NCBI GenBank assembly: GCA_030529185.1
Contig: JAUMXI010000004.1
Location: 25,057 to 88,134 of the forward strand
Length of the DNA stretch: 63,078 bases
From: Flavobacteriaceae bacterium
Lineage (GTDB): Bacteria > Bacteroidota > Bacteroidia > Flavobacteriales > Weeksellaceae
Direction: 5' to 3'
Below are positions 47,186-56,007 of the stretch, in pieces (position 1 is the first letter of the stretch; each line of letters starts with the position of its first letter). The translations under genes were made by a program, and so were the position numbers. The notes under the pieces are model-generated. The model ran no database searches, was not told the DNA's origin, and was given only the letters and a program-made list of their open reading frames with translations.

Positions 47186-48046
47186 ATGAAATTCACTATT
47201 TTTACTCCGACTTACAACAGAGCTCACACATTGCCCAGACTTTATGAAAGCCTGAAAAAACAATCCAACAAAGATTTTGAATGGCTTGTAGTAGATGATG
47301 GCTCTACAGACAACACCGAAGAATTAATACAAAAATACATTGGGGAAAATCCTTTCCCTATTCAATACCACAAACAGGAAAATCAAGGGAAACATATCGC
47401 TATCAACTCCTCTCTAGAATTAGCAAAAGGGGAATATTGGATTACCATTGATAGCGATGATTATATTACCGGTGATTGCATAGAAGTTTGCCATTCTCTG
47501 GCTCAAAAAATTGATAATAAACCAGATTTTGCAAGTTTTACTTTTATTCGATTTTCGGAGGAAACACCTTACGACAAATCTAAATATGGTAAAAAAGAAT
47601 GGACAAAACCAAGTGATTATCAATGGGAATTTCATGGAGAGATGAATTTCACTTTCAAAACAGCCATTGCTAAAAAACACCCTTTTCCCGTATATAAAGG
47701 TGAGAAATTTTGTAGAGAATCAGTCTTTTTAATCCCTATATTATCAAAATACAAAGTCTTATGCACTGACAATGTTCTTTCCTTTGGAGATTATCTGGAA
47801 GATGGGCTCTCTCAAAATACTTACAAAAGAATGCTGGAAAGTCCTCACTATGCAATGCTCTATTATCGTAAAAAATTGGATACAGCAAGTAATCATACTG
47901 AAAAATTAAATTTCACGCAATATTATTGGGATATCGCTAATAAAACGGGGGGGGGGATTATTAAAAACATAACCAAACTCCCTATTTATTGGACGATATT
48001 GGTTTTTATTCGAAAATTTTTATCAAAACTTAAAATGCATTTTTAA
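47186..48046 (+). CDS. GT2 family glycosyltransferase A, with a G10 tract
   Basis: 286-residue GT-A fold transferase, probably adding a sugar to a surface glycan. FTPTYNRAHTLPRLYESL, VVDDGSTDNTEELI and the DSDDYI metal-binding motif are in the N-terminal half. The ATG at 47186 matches the start of the neighbouring paralogue; another ATG lies 6 nt upstream. The first 340 coding nt are identical to gene B, while the rest differs. Ten G at 47947-47956 encode part of KTGGGI. Losing or gaining one G gives a stop within a few codons, removing about the last 25-30 residues. It is therefore a candidate contingency gene. Confidence 0.88.
   Translation: MKFTIFTPTYNRAHTLPRLYESLKKQSNKDFEWLVVDDGSTDNTEELIQKYIGENPFPIQYHKQENQGKHIAINSSLELAKGEYWITIDSDDYITGDCIEVCHSLAQKIDNKPDFASFTFIRFSEETPYDKSKYGKKEWTKPSDYQWEFHGEMNFTFKTAIAKKHPFPVYKGEKFCRESVFLIPILSKYKVLCTDNVLSFGDYLEDGLSQNTYKRMLESPHYAMLYYRKKLDTASNHTEKLNFTQYYWDIANKTGGGIIKNITKLPIYWTILVFIRKFLSKLKMHF
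47947..47956 (+). repeat. Homopolymeric G10 tract in glycosyltransferase A
   Basis: Ten consecutive G within the coding sequence. The paralogue has the interrupted ACAGGAGGAGGGG at the same place, which codes for the same residues. In frame as given. Confidence 0.9.
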
Positions 48047-48066
48047 CTCTAACTCGGAGTTAAAAA
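48040..48066. terminator. Perfect 10-bp palindrome between the two GT2 genes
   Basis: TTTTTAACTC and GAGTTAAAAA with a 7-nt loop; contains the stop of gene A. It could act as a terminator in both directions or as an mRNA-stabilising hairpin. Confidence 0.55.
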
Positions 48067-48076
48067 TACCAAGAAT

Positions 48077-48931
48077 ATGAAATTCACTATTTTTACTCCG
48101 ACTTACAACAGAGCTCACACATTGCCCAGACTTTATGAAAGCCTGAAAAAACAATCCAACAAAGATTTTGAATGGCTTGTAGTAGATGATGGCTCTACAG
48201 ACAACACCGAAGAATTAATACAAAAATACATTGGGGAAAATCCTTTCCCTATTCAATACCACAAACAGGAAAATCAAGGGAAACATATCGCTATCAACTC
48301 CTCTCTAGAATTAGCAAAAGGGGAATATTGGATTACCATTGATAGCGATGATTATATTACCGGTGATTGCATAGAAGTTTGCCATTCTCTGGCTCAAAAA
48401 ATTGATAATAAACCAGGTTTTGCAGGATTTTCATTCATTCACTTTTCCAATCAAATTCCTTACGATAAATCTAAATATGGTAAAAAAGAATGGACGGGGA
48501 CACCACAATATAATTGGGAATTTCACGGAGAGATGAGCTTCACTTTCAAAACAGCCATTGCCAAAAAATATCCTTTTCCCGTATATAAAGGTGAAAAATT
48601 TTGTAGAGAATCAGTCTTTTTAATCCCTATATTAACTAAATATGAAATGCTTTATACTGATAATGTTTTGGTTCGTGGCGATTATTTAGAAGATGGACTA
48701 TCTCAAAACACTTACAAAAGAATGCTGAAAAGTCCTCGCTATGCAATGCTCTATTATTGTAAAAAATTGGATACAGCAAAAAATGGCATTGAAAAATTAA
48801 ATTTCGCCCAATACTATTGGGATATCGCACTCAAAACAGGAGGAGGGGTTTTAAAAAACATAACAAAACTTCCTATTTATTGGACGATAAAAGTTTTTAT
48901 TAATAAATTTGTAGAAAAATACAAATTTTAA
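48077..48931 (+). CDS. GT2 family glycosyltransferase B
   Basis: 284-residue paralogue of gene A with the same GT-A motifs. DNA identity to gene A is complete for the first 340 coding nt plus 4 nt upstream, then drops abruptly: KPGFAGFSFIHFSNQ here against KPDFASFTFIRFSEE there. Later codons differ at many synonymous and non-synonymous sites. It has no long G tract. The sharp change fits recent gene conversion or recombination. The downstream recG start lies 3 nt after its stop. Confidence 0.88.
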   Translation: MKFTIFTPTYNRAHTLPRLYESLKKQSNKDFEWLVVDDGSTDNTEELIQKYIGENPFPIQYHKQENQGKHIAINSSLELAKGEYWITIDSDDYITGDCIEVCHSLAQKIDNKPGFAGFSFIHFSNQIPYDKSKYGKKEWTGTPQYNWEFHGEMSFTFKTAIAKKYPFPVYKGEKFCRESVFLIPILTKYEMLYTDNVLVRGDYLEDGLSQNTYKRMLKSPRYAMLYYCKKLDTAKNGIEKLNFAQYYWDIALKTGGGVLKNITKLPIYWTIKVFINKFVEKYKF

Positions 48932-48934
48932 TTT

Positions 48935-51028
48935 TTGACATTAGAAACTTCCATAGAATTTTTAAAAGGCATCGGGGCGGAGAGAGCAAAACTCATACAA
49001 AAAGTTTTGGGAATTTCCGTTGTGGAAGATTTCTTGCATTTTTATCCCATTCGCTATTTAGACAAAAGTAAAACCTACCAAACCTCTGATTTAAAGGAAG
49101 ATAATGTGGAAATTCAACTAAAAGGAAAAATCACCAATCTTCAAGAAATTGCTTACGGAAAAGGACAAAAAAGACTTTCGGCGAACTTTCAAGATGAAAC
49201 AGGAAGCATTGATTTGGTTTGGTTTCAATATTCCAAATGGTTAAAAGAGCAAATCCCCATCAATAGGAATGTTTATATTTTCGGGAGAGTAAATGCTTTC
49301 GGTCAGCGTTTCTCTATGGCTCACCCAGAAATAGAATTAGAGGAAAAAAAAGAAAAAGAATCTCGGCTTCGTCCCATTTACCCAAGCAGTGAAAAACTGA
49401 CTAAAAGAGGACTAAATCAGAAATTTTTTCAAGGTGTTCAAGCGACAATTTTAAATCAAATTTCAACATTAATAGAGGAAAATCTCCCCGAATCTTTGCT
49501 CAAATCTCTGAAATTAATGGGGCGAAAAGAAGCGTTTATCAATATACATTTTCCTCAAAATATTCAAGCCTCCGAACAAGCCAACAGAAGACTAAAATTT
49601 GAGGAAGCATTTTTCTTTCAGCTGGGTTATGTCCTCAAAAAACAGCATCAAAAAAGTAGCGTAATAGGAAATCCATTCCCTATCGTGGGCGATTTTTTCA
49701 ATGATTTTTATCAAACCAAATTGTCTTTTGAACTCACCAACGCCCAAAAAAGAGTACTAAAAGAAATCCGAAACGATATGCGAAAGCCCATTCAGATGAA
49801 TAGACTTCTCCAAGGTGATGTCGGCTCTGGGAAAACAATGGTCGCTCTACTTTCAATGCTTTTGGCATTAGACAATGGTTTTCAAGCCTGTCTGATGGCT
49901 CCCACCGAAATCTTGGCACAACAACATTTTAACGGAATTTCTGATTTGCTTTTCGGTACAGGCATCAATGTAAAACTCCTAACTGGCTCTAGCAAAGCCT
50001 CAGAAAGAAAGGAAATTCATCAGGAGTTGGAAGATGGCTCTCTTCATATCATCATCGGCACTCACGCTTTATTGGAAGATAAGGTTAAATTTAAAAAATT
50101 GGGACTGGCAATCATTGATGAGCAACATCGTTTTGGCGTGGAGCAAAGAGCAAAATTGTGGGCAAAAAATAAAATTCCTCCCCATATTCTCGTTATGACC
50201 GCAACCCCTATTCCAAGGACTTTGGCAATGAGTTTTTACTCCGATTTGGATGTTTCCGTGATTGATGAAATGCCAATGGGAAGGAAGCCTATTATTACTG
50301 CACATCGCCGAGAAAAAGACCGCCTTTCGGTTTATCAATTCGTGAAAGATGAAATCAAAAAAGGCAGACAGGCGTATTTTGTTTATCCTCTAATAGAAGA
50401 ATCCGAAAGTTTAGATTATCAAAATTTAATGGAAGGATTTGAGGCGGTTTCCTCTTTTTTCCCTCTCCCAGAATATTCTATTGCGATGCTTCACGGAAAA
50501 ATGAAGCCTCAAGAAAAAGACGAAGCTATGCAGTATTTTGCTTCGGGGAAAGCTCAAATTATGGTCGCCACTACGGTGATAGAAGTTGGCGTAAATGTCC
50601 CTAATTCTTCGGTAATGGTAATAGAAAGTGCCGAAAGATTTGGACTTTCACAACTCCACCAATTAAGAGGGCGAGTTGGACGAGGAGCAGAACAAAGTTA
50701 TTGTATTTTAATGACTTCCGATAAACTCTCCACAGAAGGTAGAAAAAGAGTGAAAACAATGTGCGAAACCAATGATGGATTTAAAATCTCCGAAGTAGAT
50801 ATGCAACTTCGTGGTCCTGGGGATATTCTTGGAACTCAACAGAGCGGAATTGTAGATTTCAAAAGACTAGATTTAACTCAAGACGGAAATATCATCAAAA
50901 CTGCAAAACACGAAGCTGAGCAATTACTTCAAAAAGACCCAAAACTTAATTTGCCACAACATTCAAAGTTGAGAAATTACTACATTCAACTATACAAAGG
51001 TAAAAACAAATGGAGTAGGATAAGTTAA
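48935..51028 (+). CDS. recG: ATP-dependent DNA helicase RecG
   Basis: 697-residue branch-migration helicase that reverses stalled forks. N-terminal wedge/OB domain (FQDETGSIDLVWFQYSKWLK), Walker A LLQGDVGSGKTMVAL, DEQHRFGVEQRAKLW, TATPIPRTLAMSFYSDLDV, and the C-terminal ATTVIEVGVNVPNSSVMVIE and LRGRVGRGAEQSY. TTG at 48935 is the likely start; no ATG precedes the conserved region. Confidence 0.95.
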   Translation: MTLETSIEFLKGIGAERAKLIQKVLGISVVEDFLHFYPIRYLDKSKTYQTSDLKEDNVEIQLKGKITNLQEIAYGKGQKRLSANFQDETGSIDLVWFQYSKWLKEQIPINRNVYIFGRVNAFGQRFSMAHPEIELEEKKEKESRLRPIYPSSEKLTKRGLNQKFFQGVQATILNQISTLIEENLPESLLKSLKLMGRKEAFINIHFPQNIQASEQANRRLKFEEAFFFQLGYVLKKQHQKSSVIGNPFPIVGDFFNDFYQTKLSFELTNAQKRVLKEIRNDMRKPIQMNRLLQGDVGSGKTMVALLSMLLALDNGFQACLMAPTEILAQQHFNGISDLLFGTGINVKLLTGSSKASERKEIHQELEDGSLHIIIGTHALLEDKVKFKKLGLAIIDEQHRFGVEQRAKLWAKNKIPPHILVMTATPIPRTLAMSFYSDLDVSVIDEMPMGRKPIITAHRREKDRLSVYQFVKDEIKKGRQAYFVYPLIEESESLDYQNLMEGFEAVSSFFPLPEYSIAMLHGKMKPQEKDEAMQYFASGKAQIMVATTVIEVGVNVPNSSVMVIESAERFGLSQLHQLRGRVGRGAEQSYCILMTSDKLSTEGRKRVKTMCETNDGFKISEVDMQLRGPGDILGTQQSGIVDFKRLDLTQDGNIIKTAKHEAEQLLQKDPKLNLPQHSKLRNYYIQLYKGKNKWSRIS

Positions 51029-51032
51029 ACAC

Positions 51033-51060
51033 AAAAAAACCACCCCTAAATTTAGAGGTG
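51033..51060. terminator. Terminator of the rplK-rplL operon
   Basis: Perfect or near-perfect inverted repeat CACCCCTAAA/TTTAGAGGTG, followed on the minus strand by seven T; can also end recG. Confidence 0.8.
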
Positions 51061-51091
51061 ATTTCTTCAGCAATCTATTTTTATTAAAAAT

Positions 51092-51463
51092 TTATTTTAA
51101 TTCAACTTCAGCACCAGCTTCTTCCAATTGCTTTTTAAGAGCTTCTGCTTCGTCTTTTGGAACTCCTGTTTTGATTGGAGCTGGAGCACCATCAACGATA
51201 TCTTTAGCTTCTTTAAGACCAGCACCTGTTAAATCTTTAACCAATTTAACGATAGCCAATTTAGAAGCACCTGCTGATTTAAGGATTACATCGAATTCTG
51301 ATTTTTCCTCAGCGGCATCTCCTCCAGCAGCACCTCCTGATACTACTACAGCAGCAGCAGCTGGTTCAATTCCGTACTCTTCTTTAAGAATAGTAGCTAA
51401 TTCATTTACATCTTTTACTGTTAAATTAACAAGCGTTTCCGCTAAATTTTTCAAATCTGACAT
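51092..51463 (-). CDS. rplL: 50S ribosomal protein L7/L12
   Basis: 123-residue stalk protein that recruits elongation factors. N-terminal dimerisation helices, an Ala/Gly-rich hinge ([19 protein letters not shown]), and the C-terminal factor-binding domain ([20 protein letters not shown]). Last gene of rplK-rplA-rplJ-rplL. Confidence 0.98.
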   Translation of the reverse strand: MSDLKNLAETLVNLTVKDVNELATILKEEYGIEPAAAAVVVSGGAAGGDAAEEKSEFDVILKSAGASKLAIVKLVKDLTGAGLKEAKDIVDGAPAPIKTGVPKDEAEALKKQLEEAGAEVELK

Positions 51464-51526
51464 TTTAGTAATGTTTTTAATTGTTGAACGATTTATTTAA
51501 ATATTATTTGAGTGTCATAACTCGGA

Positions 51527-52072
51527 TTATTCTGCACTTTCCTCTGGAGTTTCAGTAGCAGCTGGCTCTTCTGCCTTTTCTTCTGTAGCTCCTTCTGGCT
51601 TGTTTTGTAAAGCAGAAAGTACATTTCTGATAGGAGATTGAAGCAATCCGATGATTTCCCCAATCATTTCCTCTCTAGACTTAATATTCGCTAATGTTTC
51701 TAATTGATTATCTCCTACATAGAAAGTTTCTTGCAAATATGCAGATTTCAAAGCAGGAATAGCTTCTTTCTTTCTGAAGTTTTTAATCAATTTAGCAGGA
51801 GCATTAGGCGTTTCAGCAATCATCAACGCTGAATTTCCTTTAAAAGTAGAGAACATTTCTGAATAATCTACCCCTTCTATTTGCTCCATTGCTTTTTGCA
51901 ACAATGTATTTTTTACAACTTTAAGCGTAATATTATTTTTAAATGCTTGTCTTCTAAAATCTGAAGTAGCAGCAGCATTCATTCCTTCAAGACTTGCCAC
52001 ATACACTACTTTTGCATCTTGTAGCAATTCTTTTAATTCTTGTATTACTAATACTTTTTCTTCTTTTGTCAT
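51527..52072 (-). CDS. rplJ: 50S ribosomal protein L10
   Basis: 181 residues; anchors L7/L12 to 23S rRNA. TKEEKVLVIQELKELLQDAK start, RQAFKNNITLKVVKNTLLQK, and an acidic tail (EEKAEEPAATETPEESAE) binding the stalk proteins. No L10 leader can be recognised in the 13-nt gap after rplA. Confidence 0.97.
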   Translation of the reverse strand: MTKEEKVLVIQELKELLQDAKVVYVASLEGMNAAATSDFRRQAFKNNITLKVVKNTLLQKAMEQIEGVDYSEMFSTFKGNSALMIAETPNAPAKLIKNFRKKEAIPALKSAYLQETFYVGDNQLETLANIKSREEMIGEIIGLLQSPIRNVLSALQNKPEGATEEKAEEPAATETPEESAE

Positions 52073-52085
52073 TGTCTTTCAGATT

Positions 52086-52778
52086 TTAGTTTACAGATTT
52101 AGTATCAATAGCAATACCAGGACTCATCGTAGAAGAAAGGTAAATACTCTTCACATAAGTTCCCTTTGCTGCAGTTGGCTTCAATTTGATTAAAGTTTGA
52201 ATAAGCTCTTGAGCATTTTCTTTAATCTTAGCAGCATCAAAGGATACTTTACCAATACCTGCGTGAACAATACCGTATTTATCTACTTTAAAATCAATCT
52301 TACCTGATTTTACTTCTGCCACAGCTTTACCAATTTCCATTGTCACTGTTCCAGATTTTGGGTTTGGCATCAAACCTCTCGGTCCTAATACTCTACCCAA
52401 CGGCCCTAATTTACCCATTACAGCTGGCATTGTCACGATAACATCTACATCTGTCCAACCATTTTTAATTTTTTCAAGGTATTCATCAAGACCAACATAA
52501 TCAGCCCCAGCTTCTTTAGCTTCAGCCTCTTTATCAGGAGTCACCAAAGCCAATACACGAACATCTTTACCTGTTCCATGAGGAAGAGAAACCACTCCTC
52601 TTACCATTTGATTAGCTTTACGAGGATCTACACCTAATCTTACGGCGATATCTACAGAAGCATCAAATTTTGCTATATTTACTTCTTTTACTAATGCAGA
52701 AGCATCCTCCAAGGTATAAGCCTTATTTTTTTCAAGCTTTGCAACAGCTTCTTTTTGCTTTTTCGTCAATTTTGCCAT
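52086..52778 (-). CDS. rplA: 50S ribosomal protein L1
   Basis: 230 residues; L1 stalk protein and, in other bacteria, operon repressor. [40 protein letters not shown] and [10 protein letters not shown] are diagnostic. Confidence 0.98.
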   Translation of the reverse strand: MAKLTKKQKEAVAKLEKNKAYTLEDASALVKEVNIAKFDASVDIAVRLGVDPRKANQMVRGVVSLPHGTGKDVRVLALVTPDKEAEAKEAGADYVGLDEYLEKIKNGWTDVDVIVTMPAVMGKLGPLGRVLGPRGLMPNPKSGTVTMEIGKAVAEVKSGKIDFKVDKYGIVHAGIGKVSFDAAKIKENAQELIQTLIKLKPTAAKGTYVKSIYLSSTMSPGIAIDTKSVN

Positions 52779-52788
52779 TTGTCAATTT

Positions 52789-53229
52789 TTAAGCGTTAGG
52801 TTTAGTTCCTGTTACTTTTAATCCCATAGATCTTGCTGTTCCTGCAACCATACTCAATGCAGAGTCCATTGTAAAGCAGTTAAGGTCTGCCATTTTATCT
52901 TCTGCAATTTTCTGCACTTGCTCCCAAGAAACACTTCCTACTTTGTTTCTGTTTGGTTCTCCAGATCCTTTTTTCACTTTAGAAGCTTCCAAAAGTTGCA
53001 CTGCAGCAGGAGGTGTTTTAATGATAAATTCAAATGATTTATCCTCATACACCGTAATTACTACAGGTAAAATTTGACCTGGCTTATCTTGCGTTCTTCC
53101 GTTAAATTGTTTACAAAACTCCATAATATTCACCCCTGCAGAACCCAAAGCTGGACCTACTGGAGGAGAAGGATTGGCAGCACCACCCTTCACTTGAAGT
53201 TTTACCATTTTAAAGACTTTCTTTGCCAT
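52789..53229 (-). CDS. rplK: 50S ribosomal protein L11
   Basis: 146 residues; GTPase-centre protein. [36 protein letters not shown] and [13 protein letters not shown] are canonical. First gene after a separate promoter. Confidence 0.98.
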   Translation of the reverse strand: MAKKVFKMVKLQVKGGAANPSPPVGPALGSAGVNIMEFCKQFNGRTQDKPGQILPVVITVYEDKSFEFIIKTPPAAVQLLEASKVKKGSGEPNRNKVGSVSWEQVQKIAEDKMADLNCFTMDSALSMVAGTARSMGLKVTGTKPNA

Positions 53230-53332
53230 CTTTCTTTTTTAAATTTTTAAACACTATAAAAATGTGGAAGCATTTTATACATAAATAGTTGCATCCTTCT
53301 CACCTGAATGCAATCTATTTTATTTCAGTTTG

Positions 53333-53363
53333 CAAAATTAATTAATTAATTTTTAATATACAA
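53333..53363 (-). promoter_or_regulatory. Promoter of rplK-rplA-rplJ-rplL
   Basis: Minus strand TAATTTTG (53333-53340) with TTG at 53361-53363, 20 nt apart; directly follows the nusG terminator. The leader is about 100 nt. Confidence 0.7.
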
Positions 53364-53380
53364 TATTTTTTATCACTAAA

Positions 53381-53414
53381 TTAATAAACCACTCATTAAA
53401 GAGCGGTTTATTAT
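53381..53414 (-). terminator. Terminator after nusG
   Basis: Stem AATAAACCGCTC/GAGTGGTTTATT (one mismatch) with a 6-nt loop. Confidence 0.75.
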
Positions 53415-53420
53415 TTAATA

Positions 53421-53963
53421 TTAAAGTTTTTCTACCTGCATATAGCTCAACTCTAAAGGCGTTTCTCTACCAAAGATGCGAACTTTAACTTCTAATTTCT
53501 TTTTATCTTCGTGGATTTTTTCAATAATTCCAGTAAATCCGTTGAATGGTCCATCGATTACTTTTACATTCTCACCAACTTCATAAGGAATTTCCACATC
53601 AACCGCAAATTCAGAAAGTTCGTCCATCCTACCCAACATTCTATTTACTTCTGCCTTTCTCATCGGAACAGGATCGCCACCTTTTGTTAAGCTTAAAAAT
53701 GAAATTACCCCTGGTATATTCTTAATTAAATGAGGAATCTCTCCCATTAAATTAGCCTCCACCATCAAATAGCCTGGGTAATAAGGTCTTTCTTTCAATA
53801 CCTTTTTACCATTTCTCATCTGAACTACTTTCTCGGTAGGAATTACCACCTGTGTGACAAAATTCTCGTATCCTACTCTCTTTACTTCCGACTCTATATA
53901 AGATTTAACCTTGTTTTCCTGTCCGCTTACCGCTTTTAGCACATACCATTTTAATTCACTCAT
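53421..53963 (-). CDS. nusG: Transcription termination/antitermination protein NusG
   Basis: 180 residues. N-terminal NGN domain (KWYVLKAVSGQENKVKSYIE; YYPGYLMVEA) and C-terminal KOW (VGENVKVIDGPFNGFTGIIE). Couples transcription to translation and Rho. 14 nt after secE. Confidence 0.97.
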   Translation of the reverse strand: MSELKWYVLKAVSGQENKVKSYIESEVKRVGYENFVTQVVIPTEKVVQMRNGKKVLKERPYYPGYLMVEANLMGEIPHLIKNIPGVISFLSLTKGGDPVPMRKAEVNRMLGRMDELSEFAVDVEIPYEVGENVKVIDGPFNGFTGIIEKIHEDKKKLEVKVRIFGRETPLELSYMQVEKL

Positions 53964-53977
53964 TGGGAAAATGTTTT

Positions 53978-54184
53978 TCAGTTAAATAATCCTATAAATA
54001 AAGAATACAAGTTTTTAATTGCCATACTAAAAGCTGTATCCACTCCAAAGGTAAATACCGCTAACAAAACAGCCGATATAAAAACAATAACCATAGAGGT
54101 TTGTAGTTCATTCCACTTTGGCCATTCTACTTTTTCTTTAAATTCTACTATTGAATTTTTAACAAAATTTACAAACGAACTCAT
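53978..54184 (-). CDS. secE: Preprotein translocase subunit SecE
   Basis: 68-residue single-helix form. FVKNSIVEFKEKVEWPKWNE amphipathic segment then a membrane helix (TSMVIVFISAVLLAVFTFGV). Partner of SecY at 22 kb. Confidence 0.93.
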   Translation of the reverse strand: MSSFVNFVKNSIVEFKEKVEWPKWNELQTSMVIVFISAVLLAVFTFGVDTAFSMAIKNLYSLFIGLFN

Positions 54185-54281
54185 TGCTTAAATGTATTAC
54201 AAAAAAACAAAAACTAAGGAAATCCTTCTACATCTTAGAAACAAACACCCTTAGTTAATCCTGCTTTTATAATTTAATTTG

Positions 54282-54352
54282 CACGGGCACTAGGATTCGA
54301 ACCCAGATCAACGGTTTTGGAGACCGGTATCCTACCATTGGACGATGCCCGT
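54282..54352 (-). tRNA. tRNA-Trp (anticodon CCA)
   Basis: 71-nt cloverleaf: acceptor ACGGGCA/TGCCCGT, D arm with GGTAGG, anticodon loop CTCCAAA, T arm CTGGG-TTCGAAT-CCTAG; G discriminator, CCA not encoded. Located between tuf and secE as in many Flavobacteriia. Confidence 0.96.
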
Positions 54353-54355
54353 AGA

Positions 54356-54395
54356 TTAAAAAAAGTTCCCAAAAGGTTTCCCAAATGGGAACTTT
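54356..54395 (-). terminator. Terminator after tuf
   Basis: Stem AAAGTTCCCA/TGGGAACTTT with a T-rich tail on the minus strand, between tuf and tRNA-Trp. Confidence 0.75.
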
Positions 54396-54409
54396 ATATT
54401 ATTTTTAGA

Positions 54410-55597
54410 TTAGTCTAAAATTTCAGTTACCTGACCAGCACCTACTGTTCTACCTCCTTCTCTAATCGCAAATCTAAGACCTACATTAAGAGCGATTGGT
54501 TGCAACAATTCTACTTCAATAGTCAAGTTATCACCAGGCATTACCATTTCTACACCAGATGGCAAGAAGATTTCACCTGTAACATCCGTTGTTCTCACAT
54601 AGAACTGAGGACGATATTTGTTGTGGAATGGAGTATGACGACCACCTTCTTCTTTTGAAAGGATATAAACCTCTGCTTTGAATTTTTTGTGTGGAGTCAC
54701 AGAACCTTGCTTAGCGATAACCATACCTCTTCTGATATCAGTTTTCTCAATACCTCTCAACAATAGACCTACATTATCTCCAGCTTCACCTCTATCTAGG
54801 ATTTTTCTAAACATCTCAACCCCAGTTACAGTAGAAGTTAATTTTTCAGCACCCATACCGATGATATCTACTGGATCACCTGTATTGATAACACCAGCTT
54901 CAATTCTACCAGTTGCTACAGTACCTCTACCTGTAATAGAGAATACATCTTCAATCGGCATCAAGAATGGCTTATCAGCATCTCTTACTGGCTGTTCAAT
55001 CCAAGTATCAACAGCATCCATCAATTCCTCTACAGTAGCCACCCACTTAGCATCCCCATTAAGAGCACCAAGAGCAGATCCTTTGATTACAGGAGAATTA
55101 TCTCCATCGTACTCATAAGTAGAAAGAAGATCTCTCAATTCAAGCTCTACCAACTCTAACAACTCAGCATCATCAACCATATCCACTTTGTTCATGAATA
55201 CAACAATTCTTGGAACATTTACCTGACGACAAAGCAAGATATGCTCTCTCGTTTGAGGCATTGGACCATCAGTTGCAGCACACACCAAGATAGCACCATC
55301 CATTTGAGCAGCACCAGTTACCATGTTTTTAACATAGTCGGCGTGACCAGGACAGTCTACGTGAGCATAGTGTCTGTTTTCAGTTTCATATTCAATGTGA
55401 GAAGTATTAATAGTAATCCCTCTTTCTTTTTCTTCTGGAGCAGAGTCAATTGCAGAGAAATCTCTCTTTTCTGCCAATCCTTTGTCTGACAATACTTTAG
55501 AAATTGCAGCAGTCAAAGTAGTCTTACCGTGGTCTACGTGACCAATAGTACCAATGTTCAAGTGCGGTTTGCTACGATTAAACGTTTCCTTTGCCAT
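54410..55597 (-). CDS. tuf: Elongation factor Tu
   Basis: 395-residue GTPase delivering aminoacyl-tRNA. G1 [14 protein letters not shown], switch region [14 protein letters not shown]3 DCPGHADY, G4 NKVDMVDD; domains II and III complete, ending [13 protein letters not shown]. Strong promoter upstream. Confidence 0.99.
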   Translation of the reverse strand: MAKETFNRSKPHLNIGTIGHVDHGKTTLTAAISKVLSDKGLAEKRDFSAIDSAPEEKERGITINTSHIEYETENRHYAHVDCPGHADYVKNMVTGAAQMDGAILVCAATDGPMPQTREHILLCRQVNVPRIVVFMNKVDMVDDAELLELVELELRDLLSTYEYDGDNSPVIKGSALGALNGDAKWVATVEELMDAVDTWIEQPVRDADKPFLMPIEDVFSITGRGTVATGRIEAGVINTGDPVDIIGMGAEKLTSTVTGVEMFRKILDRGEAGDNVGLLLRGIEKTDIRRGMVIAKQGSVTPHKKFKAEVYILSKEEGGRHTPFHNKYRPQFYVRTTDVTGEIFLPSGVEMVMPGDNLTIEVELLQPIALNVGLRFAIREGGRTVGAGQVTEILD

Positions 55598-55639
55598 GAT
55601 TTAAATTATTTTAAATTTTATACTTTATTATTTAGTGTG

Positions 55640-55668
55640 CAAATATATACATTTTTTTTATAAAAACA
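55640..55668 (-). promoter_or_regulatory. Promoter of tuf
   Basis: Minus strand TATATTTG (55640-55647) with TTG at 55666-55668, 18 nt apart; leader about 35 nt. Confidence 0.7.
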
Positions 55669-55753
55669 ATCATCATCATAAAAAAATATAATTGTTTTGT
55701 TTTTCGCACATCTAATTTCATAAAAAACACTTCTAAATCCATTAGAAGTGTAG

Positions 55754-55824
55754 AGGTTCCGAGCGGATTCGAACCGCTGTAGACGGTTTTGCAGACCGCT
55801 GCCTAACCACTCGGCCACGGAACC
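55754..55824 (-). tRNA. tRNA-Cys (anticodon GCA)
   Basis: 71-nt cloverleaf: acceptor GGTTCCG/CGGAACC, anticodon loop CTGCAAA, T loop TTCGAAT, U discriminator as expected for Cys; CCA not encoded. Confidence 0.96.
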
Positions 55825-56007
55825 AATTGGTTTTGCAAAGGTAAAAAAAGTTTTTCACGCTAACAATTTTGATTTCATTTTATTTGACTTTATTTCAATA
55901 AAATAATGATTATCAATACTATAAATTAACTATGAAAATTATATTTCCTCTCTATTTCTTTATAATAGAGTAGAATTTACGATATTTGGAGCATTAAAAA
56001 TTGGAAA

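Noticed and set aside
48077-48931. GT2 gene B as an assembly duplicate of gene A
   Set aside because: The 3' halves differ at many sites, so both genes are real; only the 5' block needs long-read confirmation.
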